A DNA stretch of 64,000 nt from Klebsiella electrica (GTDB taxonomy: Bacteria; Pseudomonadota; Gammaproteobacteria; Enterobacterales; Enterobacteriaceae): positions 3,224,001 to 3,288,000 of the forward strand of contig NZ_CP041247.1 of the NCBI RefSeq assembly GCF_006711645.1. The letters are read 5' to 3'. The position numbers and the translations under genes were made by a program. Numbering within the stretch: the first letter of the stretch is position 1; each line of letters opens with the position of its first letter. This document shows positions 51,051 to 60,966 of this stretch, in pieces. The notes under the pieces were generated by a model, which did not search any database, was not told where the DNA came from, and saw only the letters and a program-made list of their open reading frames with translations.

Positions 51051-51635
51051 TCAGCGACCCGGAGTCCAGTCCGGGGTCGTCAACGCCGTCAGTACGTGGT
51101 CACGCCACTGCCCGTCAATCAGCAGGTAATTTTTGGCGTACCCCTCTTTTTCAAAGCCAAGACGAGCCAGTAAATCGCCGCTACGTTGATTATGCGGCAT
51201 GTAGTTGGCCATGATGCGATGGATATGCTGCGTGCGCTGCATATAGCGAATCGCCGCGGTCAGGGCTTCAAACATCAGCCCCTGGCCTTGCCACTTCTCG
51301 CCAATGGAATAACCGAGGTAGCAGGCATGAAACGACCCGCGTACCACATTGGAAAAATTTGCCACGCCGATAATTTCTTTCTCTTGCGGATCGAGCAGCG
51401 CAAAATAGAATGCCGATCCCTGTTTATGAAACTCGGAAATCATCGATAAACGCGCCTGCCAGCCAGAGGGGTAGCAGTGGCTGTCGTCGCGCACCGGCTC
51501 CCAGGGTTTTAAGAACCCTTTATTCTCCGCGTAATAATCGGCCAGACGCCAGGCGTCACGATCGTATACCAGCCGCACCACCAGCCTGTCCGTCGTCAAA
51601 CGCACCTTAGGTACGTTACTGCGATAGCCAAACAT
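51051..51635 (-). CDS. rimJ: Ribosomal protein S5 alanine N-acetyltransferase
   Basis: A 194-residue GNAT acetyltransferase that modifies the N-terminus of ribosomal protein S5. Seen: the acetyl-CoA region [18 protein letters not shown] and the C-terminal [19 protein letters not shown]. The N-terminus [13 protein letters not shown] is as in E. coli. It is divergent from mdtH and first of rimJ-yceH-mviM. Confidence 0.96.
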   Translation of the reverse strand: MFGYRSNVPKVRLTTDRLVVRLVYDRDAWRLADYYAENKGFLKPWEPVRDDSHCYPSGWQARLSMISEFHKQGSAFYFALLDPQEKEIIGVANFSNVVRGSFHACYLGYSIGEKWQGQGLMFEALTAAIRYMQRTQHIHRIMANYMPHNQRSGDLLARLGFEKEGYAKNYLLIDGQWRDHVLTALTTPDWTPGR

Positions 51636-51864
51636 TCCCTTCTCCTGTTCCCCTGACTGATTACCCTGCTCTCTTCACTATACCTGTCCTGAACGCTTGT
51701 GTGAAAACAGCAACATACCATTTTCTGCACCAGCTCCCTTTTTCGATGAATAGACTCTATCGATCTTGCATTTTGATAAAAAAATATTGTCGCAAGGATG
51801 CTGGGAAAGTCAGCATATTCCCCGCACACTATCCCGGTAACTGTTTATTTTCCCTGGAGGGGAA

Positions 51865-53073
51865 ATGTCCCGCGTATCGCAGGCAAGGAGCCTGGGTAAA
51901 TATTTCCTGTTGGTCGACAACATGCTGGTGGTGCTGGGCTTTTTTGTCGTCTTTCCGTTGATTTCTATTCGCTTTGTTGACCAGATGGGCTGGGCGGCGC
52001 TGATGGTCGGGATTGCGCTCGGCCTGCGTCAGCTGGTACAGCAAGGATTAGGCATTTTTGGCGGCGCGGTCGCCGATCGCTTTGGCGCCAAACCGATGAT
52101 CGTCACCGGCATGCTCATGCGCGCGGGCGGTTTCGCGGCAATGGCCGTGGCCCATGAGCCGTGGGTTCTGTGGCTCTCCTGCATTCTCTCCGGCCTCGGC
52201 GGCACGCTGTTCGATCCGCCGCGCGCCGCGCTGGTCGTCAAGCTGGTGCATCCGCATCAGCGCGGGCGGTTCTTTTCGATTCTGATGATGCAGGACAGCG
52301 CCGGGGCGGTGATCGGCGCCCTGCTCGGCAGCTGGCTGCTGCAATATGACTTCCGTCTTGTCTGCAGCGTGGGCGCGGCGTTGTTTGTCGCCTGCGCCGC
52401 GTTCAACGCCTGGTATCTCCCGGCGTGGAAGCTCTCCACCGTGAAAACCCCGGTTCGGGAAGGTCTGGGCCGGGTGCTGCGCGATAAGCGCTTTGTCACC
52501 TACGTTCTGACGCTCACCGGCTACTACATGCTGGCCGTCCAGGTGATGCTGATGCTGCCGATTATGGTCAACGACATCGCCGGTTCACCGACCGCGGTGA
52601 AATGGATGTACGCCATTGAAGCCACTATCTCGTTGACTCTGCTCTACCCCATCGCCCGCTGGAGCGAACAGCGCTTTCGCCTGGAACATCGGCTGATGGC
52701 CGGGTTACTGGTGATGACCGTCGCCATGTTGCCCATTGGCTTGACCAGCAATTTACAGCAGCTGTTTACCCTAATTTGTCTCTTCTATATGGGCTCGATC
52801 ATCGCCGAACCAGCGCGGGAAACGCTGGGCGCCTCTTTAGCCGACGCCCGGGCGCGCGGCAGCTATATGGGCTTTAGCCGACTGGGGCTGGCCTTTGGCG
52901 GCGCGTTTGGCTACGCCGGCGGCGGATGGTTGTTCGATGCGGGTAAAGCGCTGAATCAGCCCGAACTGCCGTGGCTGATGCTGGGTATTATCGGTCTGTT
53001 TACCTTCATTGCCCTGTGGTGGCAGTTCAGCCAGAAGCGCTCGACATCCGGCATGCTGGAGCCACGTACCTGA
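51865..53073 (+). CDS. mdtH: Multidrug efflux MFS transporter MdtH
   Basis: A 402-residue 12-segment drug:proton antiporter; E. coli MdtH gives norfloxacin and enoxacin resistance when overproduced. Seen: [18 protein letters not shown] as the loop 2-3 motif and ALLGSWLL in segment 5. GGAGGGG stands 4 nt before the ATG. It is divergent from rimJ. In E. coli grxB follows it; here yceB is next. Confidence 0.95.
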   Translation: MSRVSQARSLGKYFLLVDNMLVVLGFFVVFPLISIRFVDQMGWAALMVGIALGLRQLVQQGLGIFGGAVADRFGAKPMIVTGMLMRAGGFAAMAVAHEPWVLWLSCILSGLGGTLFDPPRAALVVKLVHPHQRGRFFSILMMQDSAGAVIGALLGSWLLQYDFRLVCSVGAALFVACAAFNAWYLPAWKLSTVKTPVREGLGRVLRDKRFVTYVLTLTGYYMLAVQVMLMLPIMVNDIAGSPTAVKWMYAIEATISLTLLYPIARWSEQRFRLEHRLMAGLLVMTVAMLPIGLTSNLQQLFTLICLFYMGSIIAEPARETLGASLADARARGSYMGFSRLGLAFGGAFGYAGGGWLFDAGKALNQPELPWLMLGIIGLFTFIALWWQFSQKRSTSGMLEPRT

Positions 53074-53090
53074 CCCGGCCCGCAACGTAA

Positions 53091-53137
53091 GGCCTGTTTT
53101 CAGCATTTTCCGCTAGTGCGCCGAATGCTGGCAGGCC
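53091..53137 (+). other. Long imperfect hairpin between mdtH and yceB
   Basis: GGCCTG and CAGCATT (53091-53107) pair with AATGCTG and CAGGCC (53124-53137), with a 4-nt bulge on one side and 1 nt on the other. There is no T tract. The element sits at the junction where E. coli has grxB. Confidence 0.5.
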
Positions 53138-53186
53138 ATGCTGCTTTATGTCAGGATAAGCCCTGGTATGACCGTTAAGGAATCCA

Positions 53187-53747
53187 ATGAAAAAGATGTT
53201 TATCGTGGCCGCGCTGCTTGTCAGCGGCCTTCTGAGCGGCTGTAACCAGCTCACGCAGTATTCAGTCAGCGAGCAGGAAATTAACCAGGCGCTGCAGAAA
53301 CGTAACCATTTCGCTAAAGATATCGGCCTGCCGGGCGTGGCGGATGCGCATATTGAATTACGCGATCTGACCAGCGCGATTGGCCGTGAAGAGCCGAACA
53401 AAGTGACGCTGAGCGGTATTGCCAACCTGGATCTGAACTCGTTGTTCGGCAATCAGAAAGCCACCATCGATCTGAAGCTCAAGGCGCTGCCGGTCTTTAA
53501 TAAAGACAAAGGCGCGATCTTCCTGCAGGAGATGGAAGTGGTTGATGCGAAAGTGTCGCCTGAGAAGCTGCAGTCCGTCGTGCAAACGCTGATTCCCTAC
53601 CTGAACCAGTCTCTGCGCAGCTATTTTAACCAACAGCCAGCCTACGTTCTGCGCGAAGACGCCAGCACCGGCGAAGCGCTGGCGAAAAAATACGCGAAAG
53701 GCATCGAGGTGAAACCGGGCGAAATTATCATCCCGTTCACCGATTAA
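53187..53747 (+). CDS. yceB: YceB lipoprotein
   Basis: A 186-residue predicted lipoprotein (DUF1439). Seen: a signal peptide with lipobox LSGC-N, then a single domain with ATIDLKLKALPVFNKDKGAI. It resembles E. coli YceB throughout; the lipid-binding TULIP-like fold is known for the family. It is followed by a terminator ahead of pyrC. Confidence 0.94.
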   Translation: MKKMFIVAALLVSGLLSGCNQLTQYSVSEQEINQALQKRNHFAKDIGLPGVADAHIELRDLTSAIGREEPNKVTLSGIANLDLNSLFGNQKATIDLKLKALPVFNKDKGAIFLQEMEVVDAKVSPEKLQSVVQTLIPYLNQSLRSYFNQQPAYVLREDASTGEALAKKYAKGIEVKPGEIIIPFTD

Positions 53748-53752
53748 TATGA

Positions 53753-53777
53753 CGGGCGCTGCGGCGCCCGTTTTTTT
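53753..53777 (+). terminator. Terminator of yceB
   Basis: CGGGCGC-TGCG-GCGCCCG followed by TTTTTTT, 5 bp past the yceB stop. Confidence 0.92.
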
Positions 53778-53793
53778 ACGGAAATTGATGCAA

Positions 53794-53809
53794 AGGAAAA
53801 CGTTTACGC
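53794..53809 (+). promoter_or_regulatory. PurR operator of pyrC
   Basis: AGGAAAACGTTTACGC matches the PurR consensus ACGCAAACGTTTGCGT at 12 of 16 bases, with the AAACGTTT centre intact. PurR regulates pyrC in E. coli. Confidence 0.75.
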
Positions 53810-53810
53810 T

Positions 53811-53869
53811 TATCCTTAGTGCCCGGCAAAAACAGCCCTGATGACTGACCCTATTAGCCGGAGCTTTCC
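53811..53869 (+). promoter_or_regulatory. pyrC leader with hairpin over the ribosome site
   Basis: TATCCT (about 53812-53817) looks like the -10 box, which puts the start site in the GCCCGGC run. CCGGC (53823-53827) can pair with GCCGG (53857-53861), which overlaps the GGAG ribosome site before the ATG. In E. coli, choice of a C or G start under different pyrimidine supply decides whether this hairpin forms. Confidence 0.7.
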
Positions 53870-54916
53870 ATGACAGCACAACCCCAGGTATTGAAAATCC
53901 GCCGCCCTGACGACTGGCATATCCATCTGCGCGATGACGATATGCTGAAGACCGTCGTGCCTTACACCAGTGAGTTTTATGGCCGGGCGATCGTGATGCC
54001 GAATCTGGTGCCGCCTGTCACCACCGTTGAAGCGGCGATAGCCTATCGCCAGCGAATCCTTGACGCCGTTCCCGCCGGGCACGACTTTACGCCGTTGATG
54101 ACCTGCTACCTGACCGATACGCTCGACCCGGCAGAGCTGGAGCGTGGATTCCACGCTGGCGTATTCACGGCGGCCAAACTCTACCCGGCCAATGCCACCA
54201 CCAACTCCAGCCACGGCGTCACCAGCATCGATGCCATTATGCCGGTACTGGAGCGCATGGAAAAACTGGGTATGCCGCTGCTGGTTCACGGTGAAGTCAC
54301 TCACGCCGAGATCGATATCTTCGATCGCGAAGCGCGCTTTATCGAAACGGTAATGGAGCCGCTGCGTCAGCGTTTACCGGGTCTGAAGGTGGTATTTGAA
54401 CATATCACCACCAAAGATGCCGCCGAATACGTCCGCGACGGCAACGAACTGCTGGCCGCGACCATTACGCCTCAGCACCTGATGTTTAACCGTAACCACA
54501 TGCTGGTTGGCGGCGTGCGCCCCCATCTTTACTGTCTGCCGATTCTGAAACGCAATATTCACCAGCAGGCGCTGCGTGAACTGGTTGCCAGCGGTTTTAC
54601 CCGCGCGTTTCTGGGAACCGACTCCGCCCCGCACGCCCGCCATCGTAAAGAAGCCAGCTGCGGATGCGCCGGCTGCTTTAACGCGCCGACCGCGCTGGGC
54701 AGCTATGCAACGGTGTTTGAAGAGATGAATGCCCTGCAGCACTTCGAAGCGTTTTGTTCACTGAACGGTCCGCGTTTCTACGGCCTGCCGGTGAATGAGA
54801 CCTTTGTTGAGCTGGTGCGCGAAGAGAGCGCCGTCGTTGAAAGCATCGCCCTGCCGGACGATAGCCTGGTGCCTTTCCTTGCCGGTGAAACCCTGCGCTG
54901 GACGATGAAAAAATAA
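53870..54916 (+). CDS. pyrC: Dihydroorotase
   Basis: A 348-residue zinc amidohydrolase that closes carbamoyl-aspartate to dihydroorotate in pyrimidine synthesis. Seen: [13 protein letters not shown] with the first metal His pair, the carbamylated Lys in [29 protein letters not shown] and the Asp in LGTDSAPH. Class II length. PurR and leader control are visible upstream. Confidence 0.98.
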   Translation: MTAQPQVLKIRRPDDWHIHLRDDDMLKTVVPYTSEFYGRAIVMPNLVPPVTTVEAAIAYRQRILDAVPAGHDFTPLMTCYLTDTLDPAELERGFHAGVFTAAKLYPANATTNSSHGVTSIDAIMPVLERMEKLGMPLLVHGEVTHAEIDIFDREARFIETVMEPLRQRLPGLKVVFEHITTKDAAEYVRDGNELLAATITPQHLMFNRNHMLVGGVRPHLYCLPILKRNIHQQALRELVASGFTRAFLGTDSAPHARHRKEASCGCAGCFNAPTALGSYATVFEEMNALQHFEAFCSLNGPRFYGLPVNETFVELVREESAVVESIALPDDSLVPFLAGETLRWTMKK

Positions 54917-54949
54917 AAGCGTTGCCCCTTGTTGTAAATGCAAACCTAA

Positions 54950-54969
54950 TACTGTATAAATAAACAGTA
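54950..54969 (+). promoter_or_regulatory. LexA (SOS) box of dinI
   Basis: TACTGTATAAATAAACAGTA is a perfect CTGT-N8-ACAG LexA site, 19 bp upstream of the dinI start. Confidence 0.95.
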
Positions 54970-54988
54970 TATTACACAGGGGGCAATC

Positions 54989-55240
54989 ATGCGCATCGAA
55001 GTGTCTATCGCCAAATCCACAGCCTTACCCAACGGCGCCTTAGAAGCGCTAAACAATGAACTCTCCCGACGCATCGAACAGCAGTTCCCGGCTCATTCAA
55101 GCCAGGTAACCGTACGTTTTGCCGCCAATAACAATTTGTCGGTCATTGGCGGCCTGAAAGAAGATAAAGACCGGATAAGCGAAATCCTGCAAGAAACCTG
55201 GGAAAGCGCTGATGACTGGTTTGTCCATGACGTATCCTGA
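54989..55240 (+). CDS. dinI: DNA-damage-inducible protein I
   Basis: An 83-residue modulator of RecA filaments that limits UmuD and LexA cleavage as the SOS response ends. Seen: RIEVSIAKSTALPNGALEAL at the start and a C-terminal acidic helix (ISEILQETWESADDWF) that mimics DNA. ACAGGGGG precedes the ATG. The SOS box confirms LexA control. Confidence 0.97.
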   Translation: MRIEVSIAKSTALPNGALEALNNELSRRIEQQFPAHSSQVTVRFAANNNLSVIGGLKEDKDRISEILQETWESADDWFVHDVS

Positions 55241-55394
55241 CCCTCTCTGGCGGTATGCTGCTGCAGAATGGCGTAGGCTCTGAGCAAACTGAGCAGGCCC
55301 CTCTGAAGCCGCCGCCAGGACATAGCGTCAGGGACAGCAAATTTTATTTGCTCCCTCATTGTGCTTTTTTTGCCGGGTCGCCCCGGCTTTTTTT
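55241..55394 (+). other. Structured 3' UTR of dinI ending in a terminator
   Basis: The region folds in several places: CTGGCGG (55247-55253) with CCGCCAG (55312-55318), AGCAAAT-TTT-ATTTGCT within GGGA...TCCC (55331-55355), and the terminator GCCGGG-TCGC-CCCGGC plus T7 (55372-55394). Such a tail could be processed into a small RNA, but nothing beyond structure supports this. From 55395 to 55623 I see only A/T-rich sequence with two CTCGAG palindromes, presumably the bssS promoter region. Confidence 0.6.
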
Positions 55395-55623
55395 ATCCCC
55401 GTTTCAGCCTCAGATTTTTCTTTTTTCTCCCGTTCATTTGCTTAAGAAATAACGTTTCGCGGATCGCGTCCTGTACAAAAAATCACCAAAAAGAGGTGAC
55501 CTCGCCCCGTTTGATTTAATTTCTCGAGTTTATTCTTAACACCTGATATAATTAACTTGCTTCAAAAAATATGCATTAAACCTCGAGAATTGTTGTCTTT
55601 TAACATATGAATAAGGGGTTATG

Positions 55624-55878
55624 ATGGAAAAGAATAATGAAGTCATCCAGACCCATCCCCTCGTCGGATGGGACATCAGCACCGTTGATAGCTACGATGC
55701 CATGATGTTGCGCCTGCACTACCAAAACCCCACTCATGAAAGCAGTAACGAAGCTGAAATTGGCCAGACGCTATGGCTAACGACGGAAGTCGCACGTCAA
55801 TTTATTTCTATCCTGGAAGCAGGTATTGCGAAGATAGAATCAGGTGAATACCAGGTAAACGAGTACCGCAGGCATTAA
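55624..55878 (+). CDS. bssS: Biofilm regulator BssS
   Basis: An 84-residue cytoplasmic protein that affects biofilm formation and indole and AI-2 related signalling in E. coli. The start MEKNNEVIQTHPLVGWDIS and the end IAKIESGEYQVNEYRRH match E. coli BssS, with a variable middle (NPTHESSNEAE). AGGGG stands 5 nt before the second ATG (55624), preferred over 55621. Followed by a terminator. Confidence 0.95.
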   Translation: MEKNNEVIQTHPLVGWDISTVDSYDAMMLRLHYQNPTHESSNEAEIGQTLWLTTEVARQFISILEAGIAKIESGEYQVNEYRRH

Positions 55879-55911
55879 TAATAATGCCGCGATCGATATA
55901 CGCCAACTCAA

Positions 55912-55941
55912 CAGGCACCTGCGGGTGCCTGATTTATTTTC
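55912..55941 (+). terminator. Terminator of bssS
   Basis: CAGGCACC-TGCG-GGTGCCTG followed by ATTTATTTT. Confidence 0.8.
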
Positions 55942-56003
55942 GGGCTTGTATATGTGCAGGTTGTTAATTACCCTGCTAATAAAGCAAAAAACCGGAACAG
56001 ACC

Positions 56004-57122
56004 ATGCAATACGACCTCATCATTATCGGCAGCGGCTCCACTGGCGCCGCTGCCGGCTATTATGCCCGCCGGGCTGGACTTAACGTGTTGATGACCGACA
56101 CGCATACCCCTCCGCATCAGGAAGGCAGCCATCACGGTAATACGCGCCTTATCCGCCACGCCTACGGTGAAGGAGAGAGATATGTCCCGCTGGTGCTGCG
56201 TGCGCAGGCGCTGTGGGATGAGCTTGCTACTCTCAGCGGCGAGGCCATCTTCGAACGCACCGGGGTGATTAACCTCGGCCCGGCAAACTCGGCGTTTCTC
56301 AGCAACGTTGCCAACAGCGCCCGGGAGTTTCAGCTGAACGTCGAAGAGATGGATGCTCCGGCTATCATGGCCCGCTGGCCTGAGATTCGCGTCCCGGAAG
56401 ATTACCGGGGAATATTCGAACCGGCATCCGGGGTGTTACGTAGCGAGCTGGCCATCGAAACCTGGATACGTCTTGCACGTGAGGCGGGCTGCGCTCAGCT
56501 GTTTAATTGCCCGGTTACCGCCATACATCATCACCCGGATGGCGTGACCATCGACACCGCCGACGGCAGCTACAGCGGCAAGAAACTGCTGGTCAGCGCC
56601 GGGACGTGGGTCACGTGTCTGCTGCCCGGCCTGCCGATCCAGCCGGTGCGCAAAATCTTTGCCTGGTTCCAGGCTGATGGCCGCTACAGCAGCAAAAACA
56701 ACTTCCCGGCATTTACCGGTGAGCTGCCCAACGGCGATCAGTTCTATGGTTTTCCGGCGCAAGACAATGAGCTGAAGATCGGCAAGCACAACGGCGGGCA
56801 GCTTATCTCCACGCCAGAAGAACGTACGCCATTTGGCGCGGTGGTCACCGACGGCTCTGAGTCGTTCAGCTTCCTGCGTAACGTGCTGCCCGGTATCGGC
56901 GGCTGTCTGCATGGCGCCTCCTGTACCTACGATAATACGGCGGATGAAGACTTTATTATCGACACCCTCCCCGGCCATCCTGAGACGCTGCTGATTAGCG
57001 GATTAAGCGGCCATGGTTTCAAATTCGCCCCGGTACTGGGGGAGATTGCCACGCAGTTTGCCCTGGGGGAGACGCCAGCCTTCGACCTGAGCCCCTTCTC
57101 GCTGGCACGCTTTCAGCGATAA
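56004..57122 (+). CDS. solA: N-methyl-L-tryptophan oxidase
   Basis: A 372-residue flavoenzyme of the monomeric sarcosine oxidase family that demethylates N-methyl amino acids. Seen: the FAD motif [24 protein letters not shown] start (residues 5-24), [13 protein letters not shown], the Cys for covalent FAD in [14 protein letters not shown], and [15 protein letters not shown]. Length is as in E. coli. Confidence 0.95.
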   Translation: MQYDLIIIGSGSTGAAAGYYARRAGLNVLMTDTHTPPHQEGSHHGNTRLIRHAYGEGERYVPLVLRAQALWDELATLSGEAIFERTGVINLGPANSAFLSNVANSAREFQLNVEEMDAPAIMARWPEIRVPEDYRGIFEPASGVLRSELAIETWIRLAREAGCAQLFNCPVTAIHHHPDGVTIDTADGSYSGKKLLVSAGTWVTCLLPGLPIQPVRKIFAWFQADGRYSSKNNFPAFTGELPNGDQFYGFPAQDNELKIGKHNGGQLISTPEERTPFGAVVTDGSESFSFLRNVLPGIGGCLHGASCTYDNTADEDFIIDTLPGHPETLLISGLSGHGFKFAPVLGEIATQFALGETPAFDLSPFSLARFQR

Positions 57123-57154
57123 CCTGCCGCCGTGCGCGGTGTTGATTCGGGCAA

Positions 57155-57180
57155 TAAAAAACGGCCTCAAAAGAGGCCGT
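57155..57180. terminator. Terminator between solA and yceO/trhO
   Basis: ACGGCCTC-AAAA-GAGGCCGT, an 8-bp perfect stem. The A6 tract upstream gives a T6 tract on the minus strand, so it fits trhO best, although the small yceO gene lies between. Confidence 0.75.
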
Positions 57181-57198
57181 TCATCACAGAGAGAGTTT

Positions 57199-57312
57199 AT
57201 GCGTCGCCTGTATGATTTACTGGTCAACAACGTCCGCGAGCACTTTATGATTTATCTCGCGCTGTGGCTGCTGCTGGCGATCGTTGATCTTATCTGGTTA
57301 TGGTTTTTCTGA
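57199..57312 (+). CDS. yceO: YceO small membrane protein
   Basis: A 37-residue protein: [16 protein letters not shown] then a hydrophobic segment [20 protein letters not shown]. It corresponds to the C-terminal part of E. coli YceO (MRRLLHYLINNIREHLM...). GAGAGAG precedes the ATG with good spacing. It is shorter than the E. coli annotation, whose longer start may be wrong. A single-pass membrane protein of unknown function. Its last 15 bases overlap the 3' end of trhO on the opposite strand. Confidence 0.8.
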   Translation: MRRLYDLLVNNVREHFMIYLALWLLLAIVDLIWLWFF

Positions 57313-58362
57313 GGTTTCAGGATCCGGGATCCCCAGCTTCGTGTTCAGACGGCCGCGAGATTTGTTGAAGATCTTATTGCCATTTTCCCGCCCGGCGCGC
57401 AGCTGACGCTGCTCCTCTTCCGGCAGCTTATGCTCTTCCATGCACGCCTCGCTACAGCAGCCGGCAAACTTCCCGGCGCAGCTCGGGCACTGGATAAACA
57501 GCAGATGGCAGCCGTCATTCAGGCAATTAGTATGGCTATCGCACGGCGCGCCGCACTGATGGCAGTGGGCAATCACGTCATCGGAGATGCGCTCGCCCAT
57601 CCGCTCGTCAAAGACAAAGTTCTTACCGATAAAGCGTACCGGCAGCCCCTGTTCACGCGCGCGGCGGGCATACTCAATAATCCCGCCCTCAATGTGCCAG
57701 ACTTTACTGAAGCCGTTGTGCTTCATCCAGGCACTGGCTTTTTCACAACGAATACCGCCGGTGCAGTACATAACGATTTTTTTATCTTTATGTTCCTGCA
57801 TCATCTCGACCGCTTTCGGCAGCTGATCGCGGAATGTGTCCGCCGGAATTTCAAGCGCCTGTTCAAAATGGCCCACTTCGTACTCGTAGTGGTTGCGCAT
57901 ATCGATAAACACCGCCTCAGGATCGTCCAGCATCGCATTCACTTCCGCCGCTTTCAGGTAATCGCCAACGTCTGAGGCATCAAACGTCGGATCATCGATC
58001 CCATCCGCCACGATACGATCGCGGACTTTCAGACGCAGCACCCAGAAGGATTTTCCGTCGTCGTCCAGCGCGATGTTCAGACGCAGACCATCCAGCGCCG
58101 GGTCAAAGGCGTAGAGAAACTCACGTAACGCGTCGACCTGACTCTCCGGCACGCTGATTTGCGCATTGATTCCTTCGTGGGCCAGATAGATACGCCCAAA
58201 GACGTTTAATCTGGTGAGGGCAATCCACAATGCATCGCGCGTGGCTTTTGGATCCACAATGGTGAAATATTTATAAAACGAGATCGTTGTACGCGGTTCG
58301 CTCTCAGCTAACATCTGCGCTTTTAACGTCTCATTTGAAATGCGGTTATGTAACACTGGCAT
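57298..58362 (-). CDS. trhO: tRNA uridine(34) hydroxylase TrhO (YceA)
   Basis: A 354-residue rhodanese-domain protein that forms 5-hydroxyuridine at the tRNA wobble position with oxygen. Seen: an N-terminal acylphosphatase-like domain with [14 protein letters not shown], a rhodanese domain with the active Cys in [13 protein letters not shown], and a C-terminal Cys-rich part ([20 protein letters not shown]). The frame opens at 58419; the ATG at 58362 ([10 protein letters not shown]) matches E. coli. It is divergent from lpxL. Confidence 0.95.
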   Translation of the reverse strand: MPVLHNRISNETLKAQMLAESEPRTTISFYKYFTIVDPKATRDALWIALTRLNVFGRIYLAHEGINAQISVPESQVDALREFLYAFDPALDGLRLNIALDDDGKSFWVLRLKVRDRIVADGIDDPTFDASDVGDYLKAAEVNAMLDDPEAVFIDMRNHYEYEVGHFEQALEIPADTFRDQLPKAVEMMQEHKDKKIVMYCTGGIRCEKASAWMKHNGFSKVWHIEGGIIEYARRAREQGLPVRFIGKNFVFDERMGERISDDVIAHCHQCGAPCDSHTNCLNDGCHLLFIQCPSCAGKFAGCCSEACMEEHKLPEEEQRQLRAGRENGNKIFNKSRGRLNTKLGIPDPETSEKP

Positions 58363-58572
58363 GGTGTACCTGCTCGACATAGGAAATGAGGTAAATAAAC
58401 GGCCGGCATCATATAGCAAACGACGTTAATTTACATCCCCACATTTTGCGCTACATTCATTTCACTCCTGTTGGTTCGCATTTAACAATAAATGCCACCT
58501 GGGACAGCCGTTTTGGCTGAAGCATGAAAAAATGCGATAATAGAATGAGTTGCTTATTTAAACAGGTATGAG

Positions 58573-59493
58573 ATGACCCATTTACCTAAATTTTCCGCGG
58601 CGCTGCTGCATCCGCGTTACTGGCTGCTTTGGCTAGGTATTGGCCTGCTGTGGCTGGTTGTTCAGCTTCCCTATCCACTGATTTACCGGCTTGGCAATGC
58701 GATTGGCCGCCTGGCAATGCGCTTCATGAAACGTCGCGCCAGAATCGCTTACCGTAACCTGGAGCTGTGCTTCCCGGACAAAAGCGAAGAAGAGCGTCAT
58801 CAAATGGTGGTGCAAAACTTCGAATCGGTGGGGATGGGTTTAATGGAGACCGGGATGGCCTGGTTCTGGCCGACCCGGCGTATTGCGCGCTGGACCGACT
58901 CCATCGGCGTCGAGCATATCCGGGAAGTGCAGGCGCAACATCGCGGCATTCTGCTGATCGGCATCCACTTCCTGACGCTGGAAATGGGGGCGCGGATGTT
59001 TGGCATCAACGAACCCGGCATCGGCGTCTACCGCCCGAACGACAATCCGGTGATTGACTGGCTGCAAACCTGGGGTCGGCTGCGTTCGAATAAAGACATG
59101 ATCGACCGTAAGGACCTGAAAGGGATGATCCGCGCGCTGAAAAAAGGCGAAGTGATCTGGTATGCGCCGGACCACGACTACGGCCCGACCGCCAGCGTAT
59201 TCGTGCCGCTCTTTGCCGTCGACCAGGCGGCAACGACGTCGGGGACCTGGATGCTGGCGAAGATGTCGAAAGCGTGCATTGTTCCGTTCGTGCCGCGGCG
59301 TAAACCCGACGGGAAAGGCTATGAGCTGATTATTCTGCCGCCGGAATGCGATCCGCCGCTTGATGATGCGGAGACGACCGCCGCCTGGATGAACCGTATC
59401 GTCGAGAAATGCATCCTGATGGCGCCGGAGCAATATATGTGGCTGCACCGCCGCTTCAAGACCCGCCCGCCCGGCGTACCTTCGCGCTATTAA
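58573..59493 (+). CDS. lpxL: Kdo2-lipid IVA lauroyltransferase
   Basis: A 306-residue inner-membrane acyltransferase that adds laurate to lipid A. Seen: one N-terminal membrane segment ([20 protein letters not shown]), the HX4E catalytic motif IGIHFLTLE, and APDHDYGP. Length and order are as in E. coli LpxL/HtrB. The gap behind it (59494-59645) holds an inverted repeat CCTCCGG/CCGGAGG (59502-59529). Confidence 0.96.
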   Translation: MTHLPKFSAALLHPRYWLLWLGIGLLWLVVQLPYPLIYRLGNAIGRLAMRFMKRRARIAYRNLELCFPDKSEEERHQMVVQNFESVGMGLMETGMAWFWPTRRIARWTDSIGVEHIREVQAQHRGILLIGIHFLTLEMGARMFGINEPGIGVYRPNDNPVIDWLQTWGRLRSNKDMIDRKDLKGMIRALKKGEVIWYAPDHDYGPTASVFVPLFAVDQAATTSGTWMLAKMSKACIVPFVPRRKPDGKGYELIILPPECDPPLDDAETTAAWMNRIVEKCILMAPEQYMWLHRRFKTRPPGVPSRY

Positions 59494-59645
59494 CTGTGCT
59501 TCCTCCGGCGGCCCGATGCTGACCGGAGGTACCTTCCGCTTTAGCTTTAAACGCTCTTCGCCATTGCGATAATCGTTACGCAGGCGCATAATTAGCAGGC
59601 TCATCTTTTGTTTTTTTGTCCTGCATGGCAGGCCAATGGAAGCCT

Positions 59646-60875
59646 ATGTCGTCTGCTGATAGTCCGATTAACTGGAAGCGAAATCTCACGGTCACCTGGC
59701 TCGGCTGTTTTTTGACCGGCGCCGCCTTTAGCCTGGTCATGCCCTTTCTCCCGCTGTACGTCGAGCTGCTTGGCGTGACGGGCCACAGCGCCCTGAATAT
59801 GTGGTCCGGGCTGGTATTCAGCATTACCTTCTTGTTCTCCGCCGTGGCCTCTCCCTTCTGGGGCGGCCTGGCCGATCGCAAAGGGCGCAAAATTATGCTG
59901 CTGCGCTCCGCGCTGGGGATGGCCATTGTCATGATGTTGATGGGGCTGGCGCAAAATATCTGGCAGTTTCTGGTGCTACGGGCTTTGCTGGGGCTGTTGG
60001 GAGGTTTTATTCCCAATGCCAATGCCCTGATCGCCACCCAGATCCCCCGGCAGAAGAGCGGCTGGGCGCTGGGTACGCTTTCCACCGGAGCCGTCAGCGG
60101 CGCGCTGCTTGGCCCGCTGGCGGGCGGCTTTCTTGCCGACCATTGGGGGTTGCGCACCGTTTTCTTTCTCACCGCCAGCGTCCTGCTCGTCTGTTTTATC
60201 CTGACGCTGTTTTTCATCCGCGAGCAGTTCGTCCCGGTCGCCAGGAAAGAGATGCTTAATGCCAGAGATGTCTTTTCGTCCCTGAAAAGCCCAAAGCTGG
60301 TCCTGAGTCTGTTTGTCACTACGATGATTATTCAGGTCGCCACCGGCTCGATTGCCCCTATTCTGACGCTCTACGTACGAGACCTGGCCGGAGACGTCGG
60401 GAATATCGCCTTTATCAGCGGAATGATTGCCTCCGTTCCGGGCGTCGCGGCGCTGATCAGCGCTCCGCGCCTCGGTAAGCTCGGGGATCGTATCGGGCCG
60501 GAAAAAATCCTTATCGTCGCACTGACGGTCTCCGTACTGCTGCTGATACCGATGTCGTTCGTCCAGACCCCGTTGCAGCTGGCTATTTTGCGTTTTCTGC
60601 TGGGGGCCGCCGACGGCGCGCTGCTGGTGTACAACTCAACCAGTCAGGTTGCCGGGCGCATTTTTAGCTATAACCAGTCCTTTCGCGATATCGGCAACGT
60701 CACCGGCCCATTGATCGGCGCATCGGTGTCTGCCAGCTATGGCTTCCGGGCGGTGTTCTTTGTCACCGCGGCGGTCGTCCTGTTCAACGCGGTCTATTCC
60801 GCCCTCAGCTTGCGGCGCACTTCTACAGATGAATCCGCGCAGGACGCGGACCCGGGTGGCCGTTCAGTAAATTAA
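59646..60875 (+). CDS. mdtG: MFS efflux transporter MdtG with a 6-residue deletion
   Basis: A 409-residue 12-segment MFS protein; E. coli MdtG (YceE) gives fosfomycin and deoxycholate resistance when overproduced and belongs to the mar/sox/rob regulon. Seen: the loop 2-3 motif [10 protein letters not shown] and [10 protein letters not shown] in segment 5. The late segment reads [15 protein letters not shown], whereas E. coli has GALLPAVQTLLVYNS. Six residues are therefore missing in frame, exactly at a CTGCTG repeat (60621-60626). The ATG at 59646 follows GGAAG; the frame opens at 59616. It may fold poorly or have altered activity. Confidence 0.9.
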   Translation: MSSADSPINWKRNLTVTWLGCFLTGAAFSLVMPFLPLYVELLGVTGHSALNMWSGLVFSITFLFSAVASPFWGGLADRKGRKIMLLRSALGMAIVMMLMGLAQNIWQFLVLRALLGLLGGFIPNANALIATQIPRQKSGWALGTLSTGAVSGALLGPLAGGFLADHWGLRTVFFLTASVLLVCFILTLFFIREQFVPVARKEMLNARDVFSSLKSPKLVLSLFVTTMIIQVATGSIAPILTLYVRDLAGDVGNIAFISGMIASVPGVAALISAPRLGKLGDRIGPEKILIVALTVSVLLLIPMSFVQTPLQLAILRFLLGAADGALLVYNSTSQVAGRIFSYNQSFRDIGNVTGPLIGASVSASYGFRAVFFVTAAVVLFNAVYSALSLRRTSTDESAQDADPGGRSVN

Positions 60876-60966
60876 GCTCAACAGCACAGCCTTTCCTTGA
60901 CGCAACGCTCAGCGCCTTCTATAGATTGAATCGTGTCCATTTTTCATTCTTCTTAGGGGGTTATCT

